Assembly (NCBI RefSeq): GCF_003665435.1
Contig: NZ_CP023407.1
Coordinates: 1,550,001-1,614,000 of the forward strand
Direction of reading: 5' to 3'
DNA length: 64,000 nt
From: Streptomyces fungicidicus
GTDB lineage: Bacteria; Actinomycetota; Actinomycetes; Streptomycetales; Streptomycetaceae
The notes below the pieces were generated by a model that saw only the letters and a list, made by a program, of their open reading frames with translations, was not told the origin of the DNA and did not search any database. The position numbers and the translations under genes were made by a program. Below are positions 52,610-60,155 of this stretch, in pieces. Within the stretch, counting starts at the first letter, position 1, and each line of letters begins with the position of its first letter.

Positions 52610-53104
52610 TCAGCCCTCGCACCCCGGACGGCCGCCGCGGCGCGTGCCGCCGGGTTCCGTCATCAGGCGGGAGCCGGTCAGGCGGTCGCCGGAGACGTCG
52701 TCGGGGTTGGACAGGACGCAGGTGTCCAGGGAGAGACAGCCGCAGCCGATGCAGTCCGTCAGATGGTCCCGCAGGCGGTTGAGCTGCTGGATGCGTTCGT
52801 CCAGCTCGGAGCGCCACGCCTCGGAGAGGCGCGCCCAGTCGTCCCGGGTCGGGGTGCGCTCCTCGGGCAGCTCGGCGAGCGCCCCGCGGATCGTGGCGAG
52901 CGGGATGCCGACGCGCTGGGCGGCGCGGATGAAGGCGACCCGGCGCAGGGTGTCGCGGGTGTAGCGGCGCTGGTTCCCCGGTGTGCGGCGGCTGCTGATC
53001 AGGCCCTTGGACTCGTAGAAGTGCAGGGCTGAGACCGCGGCGCCGCTGCGGGCGGCGAGCTGGCCCACCGTGAGCTCGTGGATCTTCTCGGGAATCTGAG
53101 GCAC
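52610..53104 (-). CDS. soxR: Redox-sensing regulator SoxR (MerR family)
   Basis: A 164-residue MerR-type activator. The winged helix (about 10-55: [26 protein letters not shown]) precedes a dimerisation helix and the 2Fe-2S motif [12 protein letters not shown] near residues 118-129, matching C-x2-C-x-C-x5-C. In Streptomyces SoxR responds to redox-active metabolites such as actinorhodin and acts without SoxS. It ends with a variable tail. The GTG at 53104 is preceded at 7 nt by TAGGGT and may be leaderless. Confidence 0.93.
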   Translation of the reverse strand: MPQIPEKIHELTVGQLAARSGAAVSALHFYESKGLISSRRTPGNQRRYTRDTLRRVAFIRAAQRVGIPLATIRGALAELPEERTPTRDDWARLSEAWRSELDERIQQLNRLRDHLTDCIGCGCLSLDTCVLSNPDDVSGDRLTGSRLMTEPGGTRRGGRPGCEG

Positions 53105-53111
53105 TCCCCGA

Positions 53112-53117
53112 ACCCTA
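53112..53117 (-). promoter_or_regulatory. Candidate -10 element of a leaderless soxR promoter
   Basis: TAGGGT on the minus strand ends 7 nt before the GTG at 53104. Confidence 0.4.
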
Positions 53118-53169
53118 CCCACCCGTCCGGCGGCCGGTTCCGTTGACAGGGACCGCACGGCACACCATG

Positions 53170-53185
53170 CTAAGCAGTTGCTTAG
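53170..53185. promoter_or_regulatory. Perfect palindrome CTAAGCA-GT-TGCTTAG, probable repressor operator
   Basis: A 7-2-7 perfect inverted repeat in the soxR-maoC divergent gap, 49 nt before the maoC ATG. Its size and symmetry fit a TetR-type operator, perhaps for the TetR gene just past maoC. It is not a typical SoxR box. Confidence 0.6.
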
Positions 53186-53234
53186 GCATGCGCAGCGGGA
53201 TGCGCTGCGACTACGTGACGCGAGAGGCCGGGAC

Positions 53235-53696
53235 ATGGCAGAGCCGAGGATCTTCACGTCCGTCGACGACCTGAAGGCGGCGGTGGGCGAGCAGCTGGGG
53301 TACACCGACTGGCTGGAGGTCGACCAGAAGCGGATCGACCTGTTCGCCGAGGCCACCGGGGACCACCAGTGGATCCACGTGGACCCGGAGAAGGCCGCGG
53401 CGGGGCCGTTCGGGACCACCATCGCGCACGGCTATCTGACGCTGTCGCTGCTGCCGCTGTTCGGCCCCCAGCTGCTCTCCGTCGAGGGCGTGAGGATGGG
53501 CGTCAACTACGGCACCAACAAGGTGCGCTTCCCCGCCCCGGTCCCGGTCGGCTCGCGGGTGCGGGCGACCGCGACGGTCACCGCGGTCGACGAGGTGCAG
53601 GGCGGCGTGCAGGTGGCCACCGCCTTCACCGTGGAGCGCGAGGGCGGGGACAAGCCGGTGTGCGTGGCGGAGTCGGTGGCCCGGTACTACCTCTGA
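53235..53696 (+). CDS. MaoC-like (R)-specific enoyl-CoA hydratase
   Basis: A 153-residue hot-dog-fold dehydratase. The catalytic motif is [33 protein letters not shown] near residues 40-73, with the Asp-His dyad in GDHQWIH. A single-domain MaoC protein is usually an (R)-specific enoyl-CoA hydratase. The ATG at 53235 follows GAGAGG. Its end overlaps the convergent TetR gene by 10 bp. Confidence 0.9.
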   Translation: MAEPRIFTSVDDLKAAVGEQLGYTDWLEVDQKRIDLFAEATGDHQWIHVDPEKAAAGPFGTTIAHGYLTLSLLPLFGPQLLSVEGVRMGVNYGTNKVRFPAPVPVGSRVRATATVTAVDEVQGGVQVATAFTVEREGGDKPVCVAESVARYYL

Positions 53697-54331
53697 GCGG
53701 GGGCGGCTTCCCGCGCCCCGACCATCCTGAGCACGAGGTCGGCGTAGAGCGCGCCGACCTGCTCGGGGGTGCGGGGCCCGTGGACGTTGAACCAGCGGGC
53801 CACGTCGATGCAGAGGGAGAGCACGGCGAGGGTGGTGCCCGGCACGTCGTCGACGTCGAACTCGCCGGAGCGCACGCCCTCCTCGATGATCCCGCGCACC
53901 TCGGCGTCGACCTGCCGGCGCAGTCCGACGATCTCCGCGCGGGCCTCGGGGCCCAGCGAGTCGAGTTCGTACTGCACGACCCGGGCGGTGGTGCGGCCGC
54001 CCGCGTGCCAGCGGACGAAGGAGCTGACGGCGTCGGCGAGCCGCTCGGTCGGGCCGCCCTCGGCGCGGGCCGCCGTGCGCAGGATCTCCACGGCCTTCTC
54101 GTGGCCGATCCTGCTGATGCGGTGGAGCAGCTCTTCCTTGGTCTTGTAGTGGATGTAGAGCGCGGCCGGGCTCATTCCCGCACGGCCGGCGATGTCGCGG
54201 GTGGTCGTGGCGTGGTAGCCGCGCTCCGCGAACGCCTCCACGGCGGCGAGCAGCAGCCGTCGGGCCGCGTCGGGCGTGACCTCACCCCACGGCTGCGCCT
54301 CACCGCCGGCCGTCTCCTCCGCCGTACTCAT
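53687..54331 (-). CDS. TetR-family regulator adjacent to maoC
   Basis: A 214-residue regulator. The helix-turn-helix is LLLAAVEAFAERGYHATTTRDIAGRAGMSPAALYIHYKTKEELL (about 25-69), and the C-terminal domain has WHAGGRTTARVVQYELDSL, typical of TetR_C_33-like actinobacterial regulators of lipid genes. The ATG at 54331 follows GAGGTGAGCG. It is convergent with maoC and probably represses it through the palindrome at 53170. Confidence 0.87.
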   Translation of the reverse strand: MSTAEETAGGEAQPWGEVTPDAARRLLLAAVEAFAERGYHATTTRDIAGRAGMSPAALYIHYKTKEELLHRISRIGHEKAVEILRTAARAEGGPTERLADAVSSFVRWHAGGRTTARVVQYELDSLGPEARAEIVGLRRQVDAEVRGIIEEGVRSGEFDVDDVPGTTLAVLSLCIDVARWFNVHGPRTPEQVGALYADLVLRMVGAREAAPAQR

Positions 54332-54379
54332 CGCTCACCTCATTCGCTGGCAGGGGTAACACCATACCGGCAAGGGTGA

Positions 54380-54400
54380 GCGGGCGCTTAGTGCGCCCGC
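54380..54400 (-). terminator. Hairpin downstream of the YiaA-like gene
   Basis: An 8-bp GC stem (54380-54387 with 54393-54400) and 5-nt loop, 3 nt after the stop. Confidence 0.6.
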
Positions 54401-54402
54401 CG

Positions 54403-54690
54403 TCACAGCTTCTGCAGCGGGTCGTGCTCGGAGAGGAGCTTCTCCAGGCGGGCCTGGTCGACGCGGTTGACGATCTGCCCGGCCTCCTGCCGGTCGCGGA
54501 CGACCTTGGCCAGGGTGAAGGCGGAGGTGACGAGGTACAGGACCGCGATGCCCAGGAAGGCACGGACCCAGGCGTCGGTGTCGAGGTTGAAGATGCCGAC
54601 CGCGGTGGCGCCCATGGCCACTCCGAAGGACGCGACGGCCTGGCCGTAGAAGGCGGCCGTACTCTGCTGCTTGACGGGTGTGTCACTCAT
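54403..54690 (-). CDS. YiaA/YiaB-family small membrane protein
   Basis: A 95-residue protein with two membrane segments (FYGQAVASFGVAMGATAVGIF and FLGIAVLYLVTSAFTLAKVV) separated by a short loop NLDTDAWVR, the YiaA/YiaB pattern. The C-terminal DQARLEKLLSEHDPLQKL is soluble and charged. I start at the ATG at 54690. Function unknown. Confidence 0.8.
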   Translation of the reverse strand: MSDTPVKQQSTAAFYGQAVASFGVAMGATAVGIFNLDTDAWVRAFLGIAVLYLVTSAFTLAKVVRDRQEAGQIVNRVDQARLEKLLSEHDPLQKL

Positions 54691-54749
54691 GGGGACAAGG
54701 ATCGGCGGAGGCGTCCGCGGCCACATCCGTTCGGCTACTCAGGCCGTAC

Positions 54750-55904
54750 TCAGAACGCCGAAACCCCGGTCAGGGCACGGCCGATGACCAGTTTCTGGAT
54801 CTGGCTGGTGCCCTCGTAGAGGGTCATCACCCGTGCGTCCCGCAGGAGTTTGCCGACCGGGTACTCGTCGATGTACCCGTAGCCGCCGAAGACCTGGAGC
54901 GCGTTGTTGGCGGCGCGGACGGCCGCCTCCGAGGCGAAGAGCTTGGCCTTGGAGGACTCGACGGCGAAGGGCCGCCCCCGGTCGACGAGATCGGCGACCC
55001 GCCAGGTGAGCAGCCGGGCCGCGTCGACGTCCACGGCGATGTCGCTGATCAGCTCCTGGACGAGCTGGTGACGGGCGATGGTCTTCCCGAACTGCTCGCG
55101 CTCCCCCGCGTAGCGCACCGCCGCGTCCAGGGCGGCCTGGGCTATGCCGACGCAGCCGGCCGCGACCGACATCCGGCCCTTGGCCAGGGCGGACATGGCG
55201 ACCGAGAAGCCCTTGCCCTCGGGGCCCAGCATCGCGGAGGCGGGCACCCGCACGTCCTCCAGCACCAGTTCCGCGGTGGCCTGGCCGCGCAGGCCGAGCT
55301 TGCCGTGCAGTGCGCGCCGGGTCAGCCCCGGGGTGTCGGCGGGGACGAGGAAGGCGGAGACGCCCTTGTGCCCGGGGGCGTCGGTGGAGCGGGCGAAGAG
55401 CAGGACGACGTCGGCCCAGGTGCCGTTGGTGATGAACGTCTTGGTGCCGTTGACGACGTAGCCTCCCCCGCCGTCGCGCACCGCGCGGGTGGTGAGGTTG
55501 CCGGCGTCCGAGCCGGTGCCCGGTTCGGTGAGACCGAAGCAGCCGACGTACCCGCCGGAGGTGAGGCCCGGCAGCCAGGCGCGCTTCTGCTCCTCGCTCC
55601 CCCAGGCGGCGACCGTCTTGGCGACCAGGCCGAGGGAGACGGAGACGATGCCCCGCACGGAGGAGTCGGCGCGGCCCAGCTCCTCGGTGACCAGGCAGTA
55701 CGCCAGGTGGTCGCCTCCGCTGCCGCCGTACTCCTCGTCGACCGTCAGCCCGAGGAAGCCGACCTCGCCGAGCTTCCTCACGATGCCGCGGTCGACCTCC
55801 TCGGCGCGGTCCCAGGCGGCGGCGTGCGGCACGACCTCGCGCTCCACGAAGTCCCGGGCGAGCCGGCGGACGGCTTCCTGCTCCTCGCTCAGCTCCAGGT
55901 TCAT
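54750..55904 (-). CDS. Acyl-CoA dehydrogenase
   Basis: A 384-residue flavoenzyme for the first step of acyl-CoA beta-oxidation. FAD/substrate motifs are CFGLTEPGTGSDAGNLTT near residue 123 and the catalytic glutamate in VMTLYEGTSQIQKLVIGRAL near 365. Its promoter region, shared with the divergent TetR gene, has the quasi-palindrome at 55963-55981, 58 nt before this start. It is probably repressed by that TetR. Chain-length preference cannot be predicted. Confidence 0.93.
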   Translation of the reverse strand: MNLELSEEQEAVRRLARDFVEREVVPHAAAWDRAEEVDRGIVRKLGEVGFLGLTVDEEYGGSGGDHLAYCLVTEELGRADSSVRGIVSVSLGLVAKTVAAWGSEEQKRAWLPGLTSGGYVGCFGLTEPGTGSDAGNLTTRAVRDGGGGYVVNGTKTFITNGTWADVVLLFARSTDAPGHKGVSAFLVPADTPGLTRRALHGKLGLRGQATAELVLEDVRVPASAMLGPEGKGFSVAMSALAKGRMSVAAGCVGIAQAALDAAVRYAGEREQFGKTIARHQLVQELISDIAVDVDAARLLTWRVADLVDRGRPFAVESSKAKLFASEAAVRAANNALQVFGGYGYIDEYPVGKLLRDARVMTLYEGTSQIQKLVIGRALTGVSAF

Positions 55905-55962
55905 ACCGCGTCACCCCGTGTGAGATCCAAGTGCCGGCACGTCCGTACGGCAGTGGGCCTTT

Positions 55963-55981
55963 AAATTAGCACTGCTAGTTT
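55963..55981. promoter_or_regulatory. Operator A of a shared TetR-type quasi-palindrome
   Basis: AAATTAGCACTGCTAGTTT, 8 of 9 half-site positions symmetrical, lies between the divergent acyl-CoA dehydrogenase and TetR genes, next to the TetR -10 element. A close copy precedes the aldehyde dehydrogenase gene. Confidence 0.65.
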
Positions 55982-55994
55982 CCAGTCGCGGTCC

Positions 55995-56000
55995 TACTAT
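55995..56000 (+). promoter_or_regulatory. -10 element of a probably leaderless tetR promoter
   Basis: TACTAT ends exactly 7 nt before the ATG at 56008. There is no ribosome-binding site. The operator at 55963-55981 would cover the -35 region, implying autoregulation. Confidence 0.6.
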
Positions 56001-56007
56001 GTGCGCC

Positions 56008-56649
56008 ATGGCCCGACCGCGCAAGCCCCTGCTCAGCACCGACCGGATCGTCGGTACGGCCCGCGCGCTGGTGGACGCGGAGGGCCTCGCCGCCGTCTCC
56101 ACACGCCGGCTCGCCGCGGAACTGGGGGTGAGCGGGCCCTCGCTCTACAACCACTTCCGCACCAAGGACGAGATCCTGGAGGCGGTGGCCGACTCGGTGA
56201 GCGCGCTGGTCGACCTGTCGATGTTCGAGGACGGCCGGGACTGGCGGACCGCGCTGCACGACTGGGCGGTCTCCTACCGTGCCGCGCTGCGCGACCACCC
56301 GAACATCGTCCCGGTCCTGGCGCGCGGTCCGGGCCGCCGCCCGGCGGCGCTGCGGCTCGCCGACGCGGTCTACGGCGCGATGGTCGAGGCCGGCTGGCCC
56401 CCCGCACAGGCCACCTCCATCGGCGCGCTGATGCGGTACTTCATCATGGGCTCCGCGCTCGGTTCCTTCGCGGGCGGCTTCGTGGACGACGCGAGCGCCT
56501 ACGATCCCGCCGACTACCCCCACCTCGGACAGGCCCATCTGCTCGCCGAGCAGCAGGAGAAGATCGACGAGCGGGCCTTCGAGGCGGGGCTGGCGGCGCT
56601 GCTGGACGGGCTGGCGCTGCAGTACGAGCAGGTACGGGCCGGGGCATAG
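56008..56649 (+). CDS. TetR-family regulator of acyl-CoA and aldehyde/alcohol dehydrogenase genes
   Basis: A 213-residue regulator. The helix-turn-helix is ARALVDAEGLAAVSTRRLAAELGVSGPSLYNHFRTKDEIL (about 14-53), and the ligand domain (about 70-205) is of TetR_C type. I prefer the ATG at 56008 over an in-frame ATG 9 nt upstream because the -10 spacing fits. Operator A overlaps its promoter; operator B precedes the ALDH gene. Likely inducer is an acyl-CoA or aldehyde-derived compound, by context. Confidence 0.87.
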   Translation: MARPRKPLLSTDRIVGTARALVDAEGLAAVSTRRLAAELGVSGPSLYNHFRTKDEILEAVADSVSALVDLSMFEDGRDWRTALHDWAVSYRAALRDHPNIVPVLARGPGRRPAALRLADAVYGAMVEAGWPPAQATSIGALMRYFIMGSALGSFAGGFVDDASAYDPADYPHLGQAHLLAEQQEKIDERAFEAGLAALLDGLALQYEQVRAGA

Positions 56650-56727
56650 GGCCTGTTCGCGGCGGGCCCCGGCCGGGCGGCGGACCCTTCGGTGAACGCC
56701 GAACCGTCCGTGCCGCATGCTGGGGGC

Positions 56728-57438
56728 ATGACCACCAAGGACCCCCGGGCGGCGGGGCTGGCCCGGTACGCCGCGCTGGTCGCCGACGAGACCCGGGCCG
56801 CGTGTCTGCTGGCGCTGCTGGACGGGCGGGCCTGGACGCAGGGCGAGCTCGCCCGGCACGCCGGGGTCGCCGCGTCCACGCTGAGCGAGCACCTGGGCAA
56901 GCTGGTCGCGGGCGGGCTGCTCACCGAGGAGCGGCAGGGGCGGCACCGGTACGTGCGGCTGGCCGGCACCCGGGTCGCGCAGCTGGTGGAGGAACTGGCG
57001 GCGCAGGTGTCGCCGGACGCCGCCGCACGCCCCCGCACGCTGCGGCAGTCGGGCGCCGGCTCGGCCATGGCCCGCGGGCGCACCTGCTACGACCATCTCG
57101 CCGGGCGGCTCGGCATCGCCGTCACGGACGCCTTCGCCGCGCGGGGGCTGCTGCTGCGGGACACCGGGTTCGCGCTCACGGACGCGGGGCTGCGCTGGTT
57201 CGCGGCGGCCGGCATCGAGCTGGACCGCCGCGGCCGCCGCCCGCTGGCCCGGGCATGCCTGGACTGGACGGAGCGCCGCCCCCATCTCGCCGGGGTGGCG
57301 GGCGCGGCCCTGTGCCGGCACGCCCTGGACACGGAGTGGTGCGTGCGGATCGGCAGCGAGCGGGCGGTGAAGGTGACGGGAGCGGGCGAACGCGCGCTGT
57401 CCGAACTGCTCGGGATCGACGCGGCGACCCTCCGGTGA
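56728..57438 (+). CDS. ArsR-like winged-helix regulator
   Basis: A 236-residue protein. The N-terminal ArsR-type domain has ALVADETRAACLLALLDGRAWTQGELARHAGVAASTLSEHLGKLVAGGLL (about 12-62). The C-terminal part (about 95-235) carries ARGRTCYDHLAGRLG and RPHLAGVAGAALCRHAL, as in larger ArsR-like regulators of actinobacteria. The cysteines could bind metal, but no ArsR metal motif is obvious. Follows the TetR gene by 78 nt. Confidence 0.8.
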   Translation: MTTKDPRAAGLARYAALVADETRAACLLALLDGRAWTQGELARHAGVAASTLSEHLGKLVAGGLLTEERQGRHRYVRLAGTRVAQLVEELAAQVSPDAAARPRTLRQSGAGSAMARGRTCYDHLAGRLGIAVTDAFAARGLLLRDTGFALTDAGLRWFAAAGIELDRRGRRPLARACLDWTERRPHLAGVAGAALCRHALDTEWCVRIGSERAVKVTGAGERALSELLGIDAATLR

Positions 57439-57441
57439 CCC

Positions 57442-57476
57442 CCGGGACGCCCGTCCGAGAACCGCGGGCGTCCCGG
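57442..57476. terminator. Terminator between the ArsR-like gene and the convergent alcohol dehydrogenase gene
   Basis: A 12-bp stem (57442-57453 with 57465-57476), 11-nt loop, 3 nt after the stop. Confidence 0.75.
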
Positions 57477-57557
57477 CCCTTGGTCCCGGTCCCGAACGGC
57501 GACGACCGTACGGGCGGCCGCCGCCCCGGTTTCCCGGGAGGAGACCGCCCGCAGGCC

Positions 57558-58652
57558 CTAGAACACCACCAGTGCCCGTCCGCCCTTGCCGGACAGCATG
57601 TTGCCGAAGGCCGCCGGGATGCCGTCCAGGGTGATGCGCTCGGTCACCAGGGCGCCCGGGTCGAGGCGGCCGGCCCGGATGTGGCCGGCGAGGACCGGCA
57701 GGTCGCGGGCGGGGTCGGAGTCGCCGTAGACGCAGCCGGAGAGGGTCCGGCCCCAGTGGAAGATCTCCAGCGCGTTGAAGGTGACCAGCTGGTCCTTGCC
57801 GCCGATGCCGACGACCGTGGTGCGTCCGCCGCGCCGGGTGGACTCCCAGGCCGTGCGGATGGTGACCGCGCGGCCGACGCACTCCACGGCCACGTCCACG
57901 CCCTCCTTGCCGGTGAGGGCGCGGATCTCGCGGGCGGTGGTGTCCGAGGCGACGAGGTAGTCGGTGGCCCCGGCGGAACGCGCGAGTTCCTCCTTCTCCG
58001 GGGAGACGTCCACGGCGACGATCGTGGACGCGCCCGCCAGACGCGCCGACTGGAGGGCGGCGAGGCCCACTCCCCCGACGCCGAACACGGCGACCCGCTC
58101 ACCCGGGCGCACCCGAGCGGAGTGGTGGACGGCGCCGTAGCCGGTGAGCACCGCGCAGCCCAGCAGGGCGGCGTCGGCGAGCGGGACGCCGTCCGGGGCG
58201 GGCAGCACACAGGACGCGGACACCACGGTCTCCTCGGCGAACGCGGCGACGTTCAGCCCCGGGTACAGGTCGGTGCCGTCGTCGGCGCGGCGGGCGTGCA
58301 CCTCGGCCGCGCCGCCCAGGGCGTTGGCGCACAGCCAGACCTCGCCGCGCGCGCAGGCGGGGCAGGCGCCGCACGACGGGGCCCAGTTGAGGACCACGCC
58401 GTCACCGGGCGCGACATGGGTGACACCCTCACCGACGGCGACGACCGTGCCGGCGCCCTCGTGGCCGAGGACGGCCGGGACCGGCAGGCGCATGGTGCCG
58501 TTGGCGAGGGACAGGTCGGAGTGGCAGACCCCCGCGGCGGCGAGCCGGACGCGGACCCGTCCGGGGCGGGGTTCGGGCAGGTCGATCCCGGTGATCTCCA
58601 GCGGGGCGTCGACGGCGGGCAGGACGGCGGCACGTACGGCCATGGCGGACAC
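57558..58652 (-). CDS. Zinc-dependent alcohol dehydrogenase
   Basis: A 364-residue MDR alcohol dehydrogenase. The catalytic zinc site has C and H in GVCHSDLSL (near 42) and GHEGAGTVV (near 63); the structural zinc cysteines are in SCGACPACARGEVWLC (near 93-108). The NAD loop is VFGVGGVGLAAL near 190. The start is GTG 58652 after GGGGAG, or an ATG 9 nt downstream. It begins 7 nt after the ALDH stop in the same direction, so the pair oxidises an alcohol through an aldehyde to an acid. Confidence 0.93.
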   Translation of the reverse strand: MSAMAVRAAVLPAVDAPLEITGIDLPEPRPGRVRVRLAAAGVCHSDLSLANGTMRLPVPAVLGHEGAGTVVAVGEGVTHVAPGDGVVLNWAPSCGACPACARGEVWLCANALGGAAEVHARRADDGTDLYPGLNVAAFAEETVVSASCVLPAPDGVPLADAALLGCAVLTGYGAVHHSARVRPGERVAVFGVGGVGLAALQSARLAGASTIVAVDVSPEKEELARSAGATDYLVASDTTAREIRALTGKEGVDVAVECVGRAVTIRTAWESTRRGGRTTVVGIGGKDQLVTFNALEIFHWGRTLSGCVYGDSDPARDLPVLAGHIRAGRLDPGALVTERITLDGIPAAFGNMLSGKGGRALVVF

Positions 58653-58659
58653 GGCTCCC

Positions 58660-60048
58660 CTAGAACTGGAAGGACTTGGTCTGGAGGTACTCGGCGAGGC
58701 CGTGCGCGCCGAGTTCGCGGCCGACGCCCGACTGCTTGTAACCGCCGAACGGCGCGAGGGGGTTGAAGCGTCCGCCGTTGATGTCGACCTGTCCGGTCTC
58801 CATCCGGCGGGCGAATGCCACCGCCTCCGTTTCGTCCGCGGCCCAGACGGCGCCGGCCAGACCGTAGACGGTTCCGTTGGCGATGCGCAGGGCGTCCTCC
58901 TCGTCGGTGTAGCGCAGGACGGACAGGACGGGGCCGAAGATCTCCTCCTGGGCGATGGTCATCTCAGGGGTGACGTCGGCGAAGACGGTGGGGCTGACGT
59001 AGTAGCCCCGCTCGTGCGGGGAGTCGGGGCCGCCCGCGGCCAGCCGGGCGCCCTCGGCGACGCCCTTGGCGATGTAGCCGCGTACGCGGTCCCGCTGCGT
59101 GGCGCTGACCAGCGGGCCGATGCGGTCGCCGTACTTCGCGGCGGCGGCCGCGGCGAGCTCCACCGCCTCGTCGTACTGGTCGTGGTGGACCAGCATGCGG
59201 GTCCAGGCGCTGCAGGTCTGGCCGGAGTTGGACATGACGTTGGCGACGCCGACGTTGACCGCGCGGGCCAGGTCGGCGCCGGCAAGGATGACGTTGGCGG
59301 ACTTGCCGCCGAGTTCCAGGGCGACCTTCTTCACCATGCCCGAGGCGATCGCGCCGATCCGGCGGCCGACGGCGGTGGAGCCGGTGAAGGAGACCAGGTC
59401 GACGCCCGGGTGCTCGGCGAGGGCCCGCCCGGCGACCGGGCCGAGGCCGGTGACGAGGTTGAACACGCCCGCCGGGATCCCGGCCTCGTGCACGGCCTCC
59501 GCGAACAGCCGGGCGACCAGCGGAGTGTCCTCGGCGGGCTTGACGACGACGGTGCAGCCGGCGGCGAGCGCGGGGGCGGTCTTGGCGACGATCTGGTGGA
59601 GCGGGTAGTTCCAGGGGGTGATCGCGCCGACCACGCCGACGGGCTCGTGGAGGACCGTGGAGTTGCCGGTCCGCTCCTCGAAGGCGTACGTCGCCGCCAG
59701 CTCCGCGTACGAGCCGGTCACGGCGATCGGGACGCCCGCGTGGACGGTCTGGGAGAGCTTCGGCGGTGAGCCGAGTTCGGCGGTCACCGTTTCGGCGATC
59801 TCGTCCTGCCGGGCCACCAGCACGTCACGGAGCGCGGCCAGCCGGGCGGCGCGCTCGGCGGGCGGGGTGGCGGCCCACCCGGGGAGGGCGGCCCGGGCGG
59901 CGCGCACGGCGGCGTCGACGTCCTCCACGGTGCCCGCCGGGACGGTGGCGATCACCTGTTCGTCGGCCGGGTTCACCACCTCGATCACGCCGGGACCGGC
60001 GGCGGGGCGCCAGGCGCCGTCGATGTACATGCCGTCGTGTGCCTTCAT
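58660..60048 (-). CDS. NAD(P)-dependent aldehyde dehydrogenase
   Basis: A 462-residue ALDH. The catalytic asparagine is in ITPWNYPL near 141, the glutamate in LELGGKSAN near 241 and the cysteine in NSGQTCSAWTR near 275; FGPVLSVLRY and GGRFNPLAPFGGYKQSGVGRE follow. The ATG at 60048 follows GGAGGA. It heads the ALDH-ADH operon, with operator B 57 nt upstream. The aldehyde substrate is unknown. Confidence 0.94.
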   Translation of the reverse strand: MKAHDGMYIDGAWRPAAGPGVIEVVNPADEQVIATVPAGTVEDVDAAVRAARAALPGWAATPPAERAARLAALRDVLVARQDEIAETVTAELGSPPKLSQTVHAGVPIAVTGSYAELAATYAFEERTGNSTVLHEPVGVVGAITPWNYPLHQIVAKTAPALAAGCTVVVKPAEDTPLVARLFAEAVHEAGIPAGVFNLVTGLGPVAGRALAEHPGVDLVSFTGSTAVGRRIGAIASGMVKKVALELGGKSANVILAGADLARAVNVGVANVMSNSGQTCSAWTRMLVHHDQYDEAVELAAAAAAKYGDRIGPLVSATQRDRVRGYIAKGVAEGARLAAGGPDSPHERGYYVSPTVFADVTPEMTIAQEEIFGPVLSVLRYTDEEDALRIANGTVYGLAGAVWAADETEAVAFARRMETGQVDINGGRFNPLAPFGGYKQSGVGRELGAHGLAEYLQTKSFQF

Positions 60049-60105
60049 CGCGCTTCCTCCGGGGCGGGGCGTCGGTGTCCGACCGCTCAGTACGTGCGGG
60101 CACCT

Positions 60106-60124
60106 AAACTAGCGGTGTTAGTTT
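60106..60124. promoter_or_regulatory. Operator B of the shared TetR-type quasi-palindrome
   Basis: AAACTAGCGGTGTTAGTTT, 7 of 9 half-site positions symmetrical, 57 nt before the ALDH ATG. It resembles operator A, which lies 58 nt before its acyl-CoA dehydrogenase start. Confidence 0.65.
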
Positions 60125-60155
60125 TATCGCGCCAGGGGACTCCCGTACGCGGGTG

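Noticed and set aside
56001..58766. A very long plus-strand frame across the TetR, ArsR and alcohol dehydrogenase genes
   Set aside because: Composition is Arg/Gly/Ala-rich without domains, and it conflicts with three well-supported genes.
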